A DNA stretch of 64,000 nucleotides. It comes from Candidatus Allofournierella merdipullorum (GTDB lineage: Bacteria; Bacillota; Clostridia; Oscillospirales; Ruminococcaceae). The notes beneath the pieces are model-generated. The model did no database searches and had not been told where the DNA came from. It worked only from the letters and a program-made list of their open reading frames with translations. Shown piece after piece: positions 58,089 to 64,000 of the stretch. A program made the translations under genes and the position numbers. The stretch covers positions 1-64,000 of the forward strand of contig DXBV01000118.1 in NCBI GenBank assembly GCA_019116345.1. The letters are read 5' to 3'. Every line of letters starts with the position of its first letter. Position 1 is the stretch's first letter.

Positions 58089-58117
58089 ATTGTACGGGAA
58101 CAGGGTCAAAAACGCAA
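58089..58117 (-). promoter_or_regulatory. Promoter of guanine deaminase
   Basis: On the minus strand, TTGCGT, a 17-base spacer and TACAAT. The leader contains a gccggc..gccggc hairpin; I did not recognise a purine riboswitch. Confidence 0.5.
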
Positions 58118-58145
58118 GGACTTTCCGGCTTGTTCCGGGCAGGAA

Positions 58146-58181
58146 GAAGCGCTTCCGGCTGCCCGGAAGCGCTTTTTGTTC
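58146..58181. terminator. Terminator between yaaA and guanine deaminase
   Basis: agcgcttccgg / ccggaagcgct, perfect 11-bp stem with a 4-base loop, T run on the plus side and weaker TTCTTCC on the minus side. Confidence 0.65.
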
Positions 58182-58186
58182 CGAAT

Positions 58187-58930
58187 TTATTCGCCGCGCA
58201 GGAACACCAGCGTGTTCTCCACCGAGTGGCGGGGCGAAAAGCGGTAGCCCAGCCGGTCGAAGGCCTGCAGGTCCTCCGGGCGAGCGGCGCCGGTCTCGGC
58301 CATGAAGCGCACCATCTCGCCCCGGGCCATCTTGCACAGGGTGCCCTTTTCCACCACCTTGCCCTCCTGCTCCTCACCAAAGACACACCGCACCAGCGGC
58401 ACCGACGCGGGCAGATGCTTTTCCACCGCGGCGCTGTATTCTTTCGAGGCCAGGTCCAGCACCCAGTCGGTGCCGTCCGCCAGCGCCGCCGCCAGATCCG
58501 CGCCCCAAAACTCATAGAGGTCTTTCGCGCCGTCCACTGAAAGCTTTGCCTGCATCTCCAGCCGGTAGGGCCGCACCCCGTCAAAGGGGCGCAGCAGCCC
58601 GTAAAACCCGGAAAGGATGCGCAGACGCTGCTGCAGATAGTCAAACTCCCGGTCGGTGAACACGTCCGGCGCCATGTAGCGGTACTGAATGCCCTCGTAG
58701 CTCAGAATGGCGGGCGTGAGGTTTCGGCGCAGGTCCATCGTTTCCAGCCGGCGCAGGTTTTCCTCCGCGATGGAGTCGTTGCACTTCCAGAGCGCTTTGA
58801 GCCGGTCATAGGGCATGGCCCGCAGCGTCTCCAGCAGCCGCCCGGTCTTTTCCAGAAAAGGGGGAAGGTCCTGCCAGGGCAGCACGTCGTCCACCTTCAT
58901 CTTCTTGGCCGGCGAGACGATGATCTTCAT
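58187..58930 (-). CDS. yaaA: YaaA-family peroxide stress protein
   Basis: 247 residues, the normal length. The N-terminus MKIIVSPAKKM and the stretches CNDSIAEENLRRL, AILSYEGIQYRYM, RILSGFYGLLRPFDGVRPYRLEM, DLYEFWG, LVRCVFGEEQEGKVVEKGTLCKMARGEMVRFM are diagnostic. E. coli YaaA limits iron-driven DNA damage during peroxide stress. Its start overlaps the rhodanese stop by 4 bases, and a peroxiredoxin gene is next upstream, a coherent oxidative-stress set. Confidence 0.95.
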   Translation of the reverse strand: MKIIVSPAKKMKVDDVLPWQDLPPFLEKTGRLLETLRAMPYDRLKALWKCNDSIAEENLRRLETMDLRRNLTPAILSYEGIQYRYMAPDVFTDREFDYLQQRLRILSGFYGLLRPFDGVRPYRLEMQAKLSVDGAKDLYEFWGADLAAALADGTDWVLDLASKEYSAAVEKHLPASVPLVRCVFGEEQEGKVVEKGTLCKMARGEMVRFMAETGAARPEDLQAFDRLGYRFSPRHSVENTLVFLRGE

Positions 58931-59307
58931 TCGGTGGTCACCTCATAGGGCCAGGTCATGATGCCGCCGAACTCATACACATTGGTATAACCCAGCTCCG
59001 CCAGCTTGGCCGCCGCCTGCTTGCTGCGGTTGCCGCTGCGGCAGTAGACCAGCACCTCGGCGTCCTTTTCGCCTATAGTATCCGCGGCGCTGGTCTCGTC
59101 GATGGTGCCCAGCGGCAGCAGAACCGCGCCGGGAATGTGGCCGCCGTCGTACTCGTCCTGTTCGCGCACGTCCAGCACCAGCACGCCGCCGGCGTCCATC
59201 CGTTCTTTGGCTTCCTGCTGGGTGATCTGCCGGTAGCCCTCGCCGCCCGCGCCGCAGCCGGTGAGCAGCAGCAGCGGGGCAAGCAGGGCGGAAAACATCT
59301 TCTTCAT
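58927..59307 (-). CDS. Rhodanese-like lipoprotein
   Basis: 126 residues. Signal peptide with lipobox LLTGCGAGG (Cys about 18), then a single rhodanese domain: VLVLDVREQDEYDGGHIPGAVLLPLG and active-site loop VYCRSGNRSKQAA. The catalytic cysteine of CRSGNRS is intact. It is tethered outside the membrane and may handle sulfane sulfur or act in envelope redox work. AAGTGAGCC region precedes the ATG, 3 bases after the peroxiredoxin stop. Confidence 0.92.
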   Translation of the reverse strand: MKKMFSALLAPLLLLTGCGAGGEGYRQITQQEAKERMDAGGVLVLDVREQDEYDGGHIPGAVLLPLGTIDETSAADTIGEKDAEVLVYCRSGNRSKQAAAKLAELGYTNVYEFGGIMTWPYEVTTE

Positions 59308-59310
59308 GGC

Positions 59311-59775
59311 TCACTTTTCTCCTTTCAGCATCGCCAGCACATCGGCGGCGTTGGCATCCGGTTTGACCTTGGGCATCACTGCAGTGACCATGCCTTCCTC
59401 GTCGATGAGGAAGGTGGTACGCACCACGCCCATGCTCACCTTGCCGTAGAGCTTCTTTTCCTGCCAGACGCCGTAGGCCTGGATGGCTTCCAGCTGCGGG
59501 TCGCTGAGCAGCGTAAAGGGAAGGCCGTATTTATCGGCGAACTTGCGGTGAGAGGCAACGGAGTCCTTGCTGACGCCCAGCACCACCGCCCCCTGGGCTT
59601 TGATCTCGCTCAGCGAGCCCGCAAAGGCGCAGGCCTGCCGGGTGCAGCCGGGGGTGCTGTCCTTCGGATAAAAATAGAGCACCACTTTTTTGCCCAAAAA
59701 GTCCGCCAGGCTCACTTCACGGCCGTCCTGGTCCTGCAGGGTGAATTCCGGCGCTTTCATTCCAACTTCCAACAT
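59311..59775 (-). CDS. bcp: Peroxiredoxin, BCP/PrxQ type
   Basis: 154 residues from the ATG at 59775 after AGGGAG. The peroxidatic and resolving cysteines are in DSTPGCTRQACAF (Cys44, Cys49), the atypical 2-Cys PrxQ pattern. GVSKDSVASHRKFADKYGLPFTLLSD follows. It reduces hydrogen peroxide and organic peroxides with thioredoxin as donor. A TATAAT box lies at 59803-59808 on the minus strand, with a poor -35 box. Confidence 0.95.
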   Translation of the reverse strand: MLEVGMKAPEFTLQDQDGREVSLADFLGKKVVLYFYPKDSTPGCTRQACAFAGSLSEIKAQGAVVLGVSKDSVASHRKFADKYGLPFTLLSDPQLEAIQAYGVWQEKKLYGKVSMGVVRTTFLIDEEGMVTAVMPKVKPDANAADVLAMLKGEK

Positions 59776-59853
59776 AATCCCCAACTCCCTTCTGTTTTTC
59801 TTATTATAACACAAAACCGAACGCCCACAGTGATATGGTCACCGGAAACAGGC

Positions 59854-59882
59854 TTGGCGCAGCGCACAGTTGCGGTTATAAT
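59854..59882 (+). promoter_or_regulatory. Promoter of the cobalamin adenosyltransferase gene
   Basis: TTGGCG, a 17-base spacer and a perfect TATAAT. Confidence 0.75.
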
Positions 59883-59925
59883 AAAGAAAAAGCAACGGCG
59901 CTCCGGCGCCGAAAAGGAGAAACGA

Positions 59926-60456
59926 ATGAGCAAGCTTTCTGTGGGAAAGGTGCAGGTATACACCGGCAACGGCAAGGGAAAGACCACCGCCTCTCTGGGC
60001 CTTGTGCTCCGGGCCGCCGGCGCGGGCATGCAGATCTATTTCGGCCAGTTCATGAAAAAGGGCAACACCAGTGAGATCCGGGCGCTGCGGGACTTTTTGA
60101 GCGGCGCGGTGACGGTGGAGCAGTACGGCAGCGGCGCGGAGCTTTCCGGCCCCGACCGCGAGCGGGACACCGCCTGCGCCCGGGCAGGCTATGAAAAGGC
60201 CCGGGAGGCCCTGACAAGCGGGAAATACGACCTGGTGGTGCTGGACGAAATCCTGGTGGCGGAACATCTGGGCCTGCTGGCCGTGGACGACCTGCTGCGT
60301 CTGATGGACCAGCGGCCGGAACACACCGAGCTGGTGCTCACCGGGCGCTGGGCCGCCGAGCAGGTGTGCCAGCAAGCGGACCTGGTCACCGAGATGGGCG
60401 AGGTGAAGCACTATTTCCACGCCGGGCTGCCCGCCCGCACCGGCATCGAGATGTAA
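59926..60456 (+). CDS. cobO: Cob(I)alamin adenosyltransferase, CobA/BtuR family
   Basis: 176 residues from the ATG after AAAAGGAG. The P-loop GNGKGKTTASLGLVLRAAGAG near the N-terminus, FMKKGNTSEI, LVVLDEILVAEHLGLL and LVLTGRWAAEQV are diagnostic of the CobA type. It adenosylates corrinoids to make coenzyme B12. It is monocistronic, with no B12 riboswitch visible in the short leader and no other cobalamin gene in the window, so it probably serves salvage. Confidence 0.93.
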   Translation: MSKLSVGKVQVYTGNGKGKTTASLGLVLRAAGAGMQIYFGQFMKKGNTSEIRALRDFLSGAVTVEQYGSGAELSGPDRERDTACARAGYEKAREALTSGKYDLVVLDEILVAEHLGLLAVDDLLRLMDQRPEHTELVLTGRWAAEQVCQQADLVTEMGEVKHYFHAGLPARTGIEM

Positions 60457-60461
60457 GAAAA

Positions 60462-60495
60462 AAGGATGGACCCTTTGCGGGGTCCATCCTTTTTG
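60462..60495. terminator. Bidirectional terminator, cobO / tspO
   Basis: Perfect 12-bp stem aaggatggaccc / gggtccatcctt with a 6-base loop, flanked by A and T runs. Confidence 0.85.
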
Positions 60496-60497
60496 TT

Positions 60498-60971
60498 TCA
60501 GTTCAGCAGCCACACGCCGGCGTTAAGATACCCTGCAAAAGCCACCCACACAAGATAGGGCAGCTGCAGCCGCGCCGCGAGGCTCTCGACGCGGTAAAAA
60601 ACCAGCACCATGGCCGCAATGAGCGCCCACATCACGAACAGCCAAAGCAGCGCGAAGCCGAACCACTGAAGGTTGAAGAAGATGATGCTCCAGAAGAAGT
60701 TGAAGGTCAGCTGCCCGGCGAACAGCCAGAGGCCCAGCCGCCGGGCATCGGAAGGCGGAGCCATCCAGATGCGGGCGGCGCTGACGCCCATCAGGGCATA
60801 GAGGCCAGCCCAGACGATGGGAAAGACGATGGCCGGCGGCGAGAGCGGCGGCTGCACGATGCTCTCGGTATAAAGCTTTGTGCCCTCCCGGGTGAGCCAG
60901 CCGGACAGGCCGCCCACCGCCTCGGCCAGCAAGATCCAGGCCGCATAGGTCTTCCAGGGAAATTTTTTCAT
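60498..60971 (-). CDS. tspO: TspO/MBR family membrane protein
   Basis: 157 residues, five membrane segments. The family pattern PPLSPPAIVFPIVWAGLYALMGVSAARIW, LWLFAGQLTFNFFWSIIFF and LLPYLVWVAFAGYLNAGVWLLN (LPYLVWVAFAGYLN) is intact. Relatives bind porphyrins and other tetrapyrroles. The ATG at 60971 follows AGAGGGTGATACA; the track start is 10 codons too early. Confidence 0.93.
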   Translation of the reverse strand: MKKFPWKTYAAWILLAEAVGGLSGWLTREGTKLYTESIVQPPLSPPAIVFPIVWAGLYALMGVSAARIWMAPPSDARRLGLWLFAGQLTFNFFWSIIFFNLQWFGFALLWLFVMWALIAAMVLVFYRVESLAARLQLPYLVWVAFAGYLNAGVWLLN

Positions 60972-61027
60972 TGTATCACCCTCTGGTAGGGTATGCAGCA
61001 AAGGGTGCGGCTATGCGCCGCGCCGGT

Positions 61028-61570
61028 TCACTTCTCCAGCGAAAGGGTGAAGGAGGTCTCGCCGCCGGAGAGGGCGTCTTTGAGCCCGTCGGTATCGGTG
61101 ATGCGGGCCAGTTTTGTATAGGACCAGGTGTTGCTGCCGTAAAACAGCACGACGGAATCGCCCCGGTACAGCATCACGTCCCCCGGCCCGGCGGTAAGGC
61201 GGGCGTCGTTCTGCGGCAGCGTTTCGGGCAGCGCGCCCACCTTTTCAAAGCCGCCGTAGTTTTCCGCCTTGAGGGTGACGGGGCCCTCCTCCAGCAGCGC
61301 CGCCAGCGCCTCGGCGGAGGGGTTATCTTCTAAAACGGCGGTGAGGGTCGTATCTCCCACTTGAATGTACAGCAACGTTTCTTCCTCCTGTGGTACGGCG
61401 GACGGGCCGCCGGTTGCCTGTGAACCGCTCGTCGGGCGGGAATCCGCCACGAAAGGTACGGCCGTCGGCGCGGTCTCGCTGCTTTGCGGCGCGGGAGCCG
61501 CTCCGCAGCCGGTCAGTGCCAGGGCCAGCAGCGCGGCAAGCGCCCGGCCCGGCCATGCCGCCCGGCTCAC
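61028..61570 (-). CDS. Lipoprotein with cyclophilin-like fold domain
   Basis: 180 residues. Lipobox LALTGCGAAP (Cys about 22), a Ser/Thr/Pro linker to about 65, then a cyclophilin-like domain (LLYIQVGDTTLTAVLEDNPSAEALAALLEEGPVTLKAENYGGFEKVGALPETLP and GDVMLYRGDSVVLFYGSNTWSYTKLARI). It starts with GTG overlapping the FMN reductase stop (GTGA), so it is coupled to it. This domain often accompanies flavodoxin/NADPH-dependent oxidoreductase genes. Confidence 0.88.
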   Translation of the reverse strand: MSRAAWPGRALAALLALALTGCGAAPAPQSSETAPTAVPFVADSRPTSGSQATGGPSAVPQEEETLLYIQVGDTTLTAVLEDNPSAEALAALLEEGPVTLKAENYGGFEKVGALPETLPQNDARLTAGPGDVMLYRGDSVVLFYGSNTWSYTKLARITDTDGLKDALSGGETSFTLSLEK

Positions 61571-62109
61571 AGCGACCGGCCCGCTTCCAGCGCGCGCTGC
61601 ATCGCCTCGCTGCCGCTCGCCTCGCCGGGCGCGGTGACGCCGCCGGCGAACACGACCCCTGCCAGCTTCGCCTTATCAAAGCACTCCACCCAGCCGCCAA
61701 GGCCTGCGGCGGCCCGCTGCCACACTTCGTCCCCCTCCTCGGCGGCGCAGGTCAGCAGCCACACCTCACGGAAAGCGTAATCGGCGGAATAAAGGGGGTT
61801 CGCCCGGTCCAGCAGGGTCTTCATCTGGCCGCTCATCTCGTAGTAATAGATGGGGGTGGCGAACACCAGCACGTCGGCATGGAGCATCTTCTCCTGCACG
61901 ATGGTGTCCGCGTCATCGTGGATGACGCACCGGCCGGTGGTCTGGCAGGCAAGGCAGCCCTTGCAGAAGCGGATGTCTTTGTCCACGAGGGATACCAGCT
62001 CCACCTCATGGCCCGCCTGGCGCGCGCCCTCGGCAAACTGCTGCGCCAGCAGGTGGGAGTTCGCGTTCTGACGCAGGCTGGTGGAAATGATCAGAACCCG
62101 TTTGCTCAT
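61567..62109 (-). CDS. Flavodoxin-fold NAD(P)H-dependent FMN oxidoreductase
   Basis: 180 residues. The FMN phosphate loop is STSLRQNANSHLLAQQFAEGA and a small cysteine cluster FCKGCLACQTTGRCVIHDD follows. VFATPIYYYEMSGQMKTLLDR is the second FMN loop. This is the iron-sulfur-flavoprotein-like/NADPH-dependent FMN reductase family. It lies 14 bases after the CMD-cupin gene in a four-gene operon. Confidence 0.92.
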   Translation of the reverse strand: MSKRVLIISTSLRQNANSHLLAQQFAEGARQAGHEVELVSLVDKDIRFCKGCLACQTTGRCVIHDDADTIVQEKMLHADVLVFATPIYYYEMSGQMKTLLDRANPLYSADYAFREVWLLTCAAEEGDEVWQRAAAGLGGWVECFDKAKLAGVVFAGGVTAPGEASGSEAMQRALEAGRSL

Positions 62110-62123
62110 GGTGTTTCCTCCTT

Positions 62124-62873
62124 TTATTTCAACATCTCATACTGCGCGTCGCTCACCGGCTCGCACCACTCGTTGTTCGTTTCCTCGCCGGGCACCTCCA
62201 GCGCCAGGTGGGAGAACCAGCTGTCCGCCGCGGCGCCGTGCCAGTGCTTCACTTCGGCGGGAATGTTCACCACGTCGCCGGGGCGCAGCGCCCGGGCGGG
62301 CTTGCCCTCCTCCTGGTACCAGCCGCGTCCGGCCACGCAGATCAAAATCTGGCCGCCGCCGCTCTTTGCGTGGTGGATGTGCCAGTTGTTGCGGCAGCCC
62401 GGCTCGAAGGTGACGTTGAACACCCCCACCTGGCTGCCGGAAAGGGGCGCAAGGTAGCTCTGGCCCACAAAGTATTGGGCGTAGGCGTCGTTGGGCTCGC
62501 CGATGGGGAACACCATCTCGCTCTGGTGGCGGGCCTTTGCGTCCTCCCCCTCCTCGGTCCAGACGTCCTTCGCCATGCGAAAGGCCGCCCATGCCTTGGG
62601 CCAGCCGGCGTAGAAAGCCGCGTGGGTGAAAATTTCGGCTATTTCGGCGCGGGTGATGCCGTTCTGCTTTGCGGTGGTGAGATGATAGCGGAAGGACTCA
62701 TCCACCAGCCCCTGGCCCATCAGCGACACCACCGTGACCAGCGAGCGGTCCCGCAGGCTGAGGGCCTCTTCCCTGCTCCACACCTCGCCGAAGAGCACGT
62801 CGTCGTTCAGACGGGCGAACTCCGGGGCAAACTGGCCCAGGGCGTCCCGCCCTGCCGTCTGTTTCACTGCCAT
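62124..62873 (-). CDS. Carboxymuconolactone decarboxylase-cupin fusion
   Basis: 249 residues. Residues 1-110 form an AhpD/CMD-like helical domain (LSLRDRSLVTVVSLMGQG, HLTTAKQNGITRAEIAEIFTHAAFYAGWPKAWAAF) without the CxxC of peroxidase members. Residues 125-249 form a cupin (FEPGCRNNWHIHHAKSGGGQILICVAGRGWYQEEGKPARALRPGDVVNIPAEVKHWHGA) with the metal-binding His residues. It is a known fusion; the reaction is unknown. Confidence 0.88.
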   Translation of the reverse strand: MAVKQTAGRDALGQFAPEFARLNDDVLFGEVWSREEALSLRDRSLVTVVSLMGQGLVDESFRYHLTTAKQNGITRAEIAEIFTHAAFYAGWPKAWAAFRMAKDVWTEEGEDAKARHQSEMVFPIGEPNDAYAQYFVGQSYLAPLSGSQVGVFNVTFEPGCRNNWHIHHAKSGGGQILICVAGRGWYQEEGKPARALRPGDVVNIPAEVKHWHGAAADSWFSHLALEVPGEETNNEWCEPVSDAQYEMLK

Positions 62874-62889
62874 GGTCGTTTCCTCCCTT

Positions 62890-64000
62890 TCACATGCTTG
62901 CTTTCAGAATGTTCAGCACATCGTTCCGGGTAAGGGTGCGGTAACCGCCGGTCATCAGGAAGGCGCCGTCGGCGATGCCTTCCAGCATGTCCTCGGTGAC
63001 GCCCAGCTGCCGGATGTTCCGGGCCACGCCCAGTTCCTCCATCCAGCGCTCCATGGCCGCAAGCCCCGCTTCGGCCAGCGCCTCGGCGCTCTTGCCCGCC
63101 GGGTCGATGCCCCAGACATTCACAGCGAAGCGCCCGAATTTGGCAAGGCCGTCTGCCATGATATAGCGGTAATAGGCCAGGGACACGGCGGAGAGGGTCA
63201 TGCCGTGGGTGGCGTTGGTGTAGGCTCCGATGGACTGGCCGATCATGTGCACCTCCCAGTCGGTGGACTTGCCCATGGCCAGCAGGGTGTTCAGCGCCCA
63301 GGTGGCCGCCCACATGATGTTGCTGCGGGCCTCATAGTTTTCCGGCTGGCGCAGCGCGATGCGGGAACTGGCAACCAGCGAGCGCATCAGGCCCTCGGCG
63401 ATGTAGTCGGTGGTGTTGTCGTCCTCGCCGGAGAAATACTGCTCACAGATGTGGTTGAAGGCGTCGTAGATGCCGGCCACCATCTGCTCCATGGGCACGG
63501 TGTAGGTGAGGGTGGGGTCCAGAATGGAGAAACGGGGCATCACGTTGCTGCCGAACACATGGCCGATCTTGCGCTTCTGGGCCGGGTGGGTGATGACCGC
63601 GCCGCCGTTCATCTCGCTGCCGGTGCCCACCATGGTGAGCACGCAGCCCACCGGGATGATGGGGTTGGACACGTCCTCCATGCGCAGGAAGTATTTATCC
63701 CAGGGGTCCTCCTGGCACCAGGCGGAGACGGACACTGCTTTGGCGTAGTCGCACACCGAGCCGCCGCCCACCGCCAAAATCAGATCCACGTTGTTCTCCC
63801 GGGCCACACGGCAGCCCTCATACAGCTTTTCCACCGTGGGGTTGGGCATGACCCCCGGCACCTCGAACACTTCCTTGCCGCAGGCTTTGAGGATGGCGGT
63901 GACCTTGTCATAAAGGCCGTTTTTCTTGATGGAACCGCCGCCGTAGGCCAGCAGCACCCGGCCGCCGTAGTGTTTCAGTTCGCCCGCCAGCTGCTCCAGC
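62890..64000 (-). CDS. Iron-containing alcohol dehydrogenase (5' end off window)
   Basis: Partial: the frame stays open to the window edge (LEQLAGELKHYGGRVLLAYGGGSIKK), so the first 20-30 residues are missing and the M at 63957 is internal. Type III ADH features are YGGGSIKKNGLYD, VGGGSVCDYAKAVS, PVGCVLTMVGTGSEMNGGAVI, MVAGIYDAFNHICEQYF and HMIGQSIGAYTNATHGMTLS with the metal-ligand histidines. BDH/YqhD-like, it reduces aldehydes with NAD(P)H. It heads the operon with the CMD-cupin, FMN reductase and cyclophilin-like lipoprotein. Confidence 0.92.
   Translation of the reverse strand, partial: LEQLAGELKHYGGRVLLAYGGGSIKKNGLYDKVTAILKACGKEVFEVPGVMPNPTVEKLYEGCRVARENNVDLILAVGGGSVCDYAKAVSVSAWCQEDPWDKYFLRMEDVSNPIIPVGCVLTMVGTGSEMNGGAVITHPAQKRKIGHVFGSNVMPRFSILDPTLTYTVPMEQMVAGIYDAFNHICEQYFSGEDDNTTDYIAEGLMRSLVASSRIALRQPENYEARSNIMWAATWALNTLLAMGKSTDWEVHMIGQSIGAYTNATHGMTLSAVSLAYYRYIMADGLAKFGRFAVNVWGIDPAGKSAEALAEAGLAAMERWMEELGVARNIRQLGVTEDMLEGIADGAFLMTGGYRTLTRNDVLNILKASM

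Noticed and set aside
1-64000. tRNA, rRNA, CRISPR array, IS element, phage or plasmid signature
   Set aside because: Reading both strands I saw no tRNA-like cloverleaf, regular spaced repeats, transposase, integrase or replication gene. A tRNA scan would be needed to be certain.

Overview
The window is GC-rich (roughly 60% by eye) and densely coded. Most genes have strong Shine-Dalgarno sequences of the AGGAGG type, GTG and TTG starts are frequent, and genes are often coupled by 4-base overlaps. Glycyl-radical enzymes, an AgrC-type histidine kinase with a LytTR regulator, RpiR and ROK regulators, WG-repeat lipoproteins and a GldG/DUF4340 ABC system together suggest a strict anaerobe of the class Clostridia, probably a gut member of the Oscillospirales. 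This is inferred from gene content and style. There is no rRNA or other taxonomic marker in the window, and I saw no tRNA, CRISPR array, insertion sequence or phage gene.

Layout. 0-8.5 kb: XRE-type membrane regulator, DUF3737 protein, glmS, a cation:proton antiporter, cardiolipin synthase and a WG-repeat lipoprotein. 8.6-10.0 kb: a cysteine synthase homologue behind a leader that encodes an 18-residue peptide ending CCCRC, followed by a strong terminator. 10.2-13.3 kb: ROK repressor, TIM-barrel isomerase and Gfo/Idh oxidoreductase. 13.3-15.1 kb: ArsR regulator, ArsP-type permease and redox-active thioredoxin-like protein. 15.1-17.7 kb: RpiR regulator and YdcF-like protein, divergent from a deoC homologue.

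17.8-32 kb is a large catabolic locus on the minus strand: a glycyl-radical enzyme of unassigned substrate with its activase and NanE, then DeoR regulator, Gfo/Idh, ROK kinase, TIM-barrel isomerase and a second Gfo/Idh, then a complete ribose-type ABC importer. The two enzyme operons carry the same 33-base operator-like element, so they are probably co-regulated, most simply by the DeoR protein encoded there. 32-36.6 kb: DUF4340, GldG, ABC-2 permease and ATPase. 36.7-40.2 kb: a third TIM-barrel/Gfo-Idh pair and manA.

40.2-44.5 kb: a CydDC-like pair of fused ABC transporters translationally coupled to a YgbA-type protein and a DUF454 membrane protein, behind two tandem GTTAG-N6-CTAAC sites. 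44.5-49.6 kb: LytTR/AgrC-type two-component system divergent from a BceAB-type ABC transporter. 49.7-54.4 kb (plus strand): unknown protein, thioredoxin and thioredoxin reductase, P-loop kinase-like protein, macro-domain fusion, DUF2200 and VWA protein. 54.4-60 kb (minus): AraC regulator, GNAT acetyltransferase, YhhN family protein, guanine deaminase, yaaA, rhodanese lipoprotein and peroxiredoxin. 59.9-64 kb: cobalamin adenosyltransferase, TspO, and an operon running from an iron-type alcohol dehydrogenase (cut by the window edge) through a CMD-cupin fusion and an FMN reductase to a cyclophilin-like lipoprotein.

The most notable finds are the cysteine leader-peptide attenuator, the unassigned glycyl-radical locus with its repeated operator, and the tandem operator of the CydDC-like operon.
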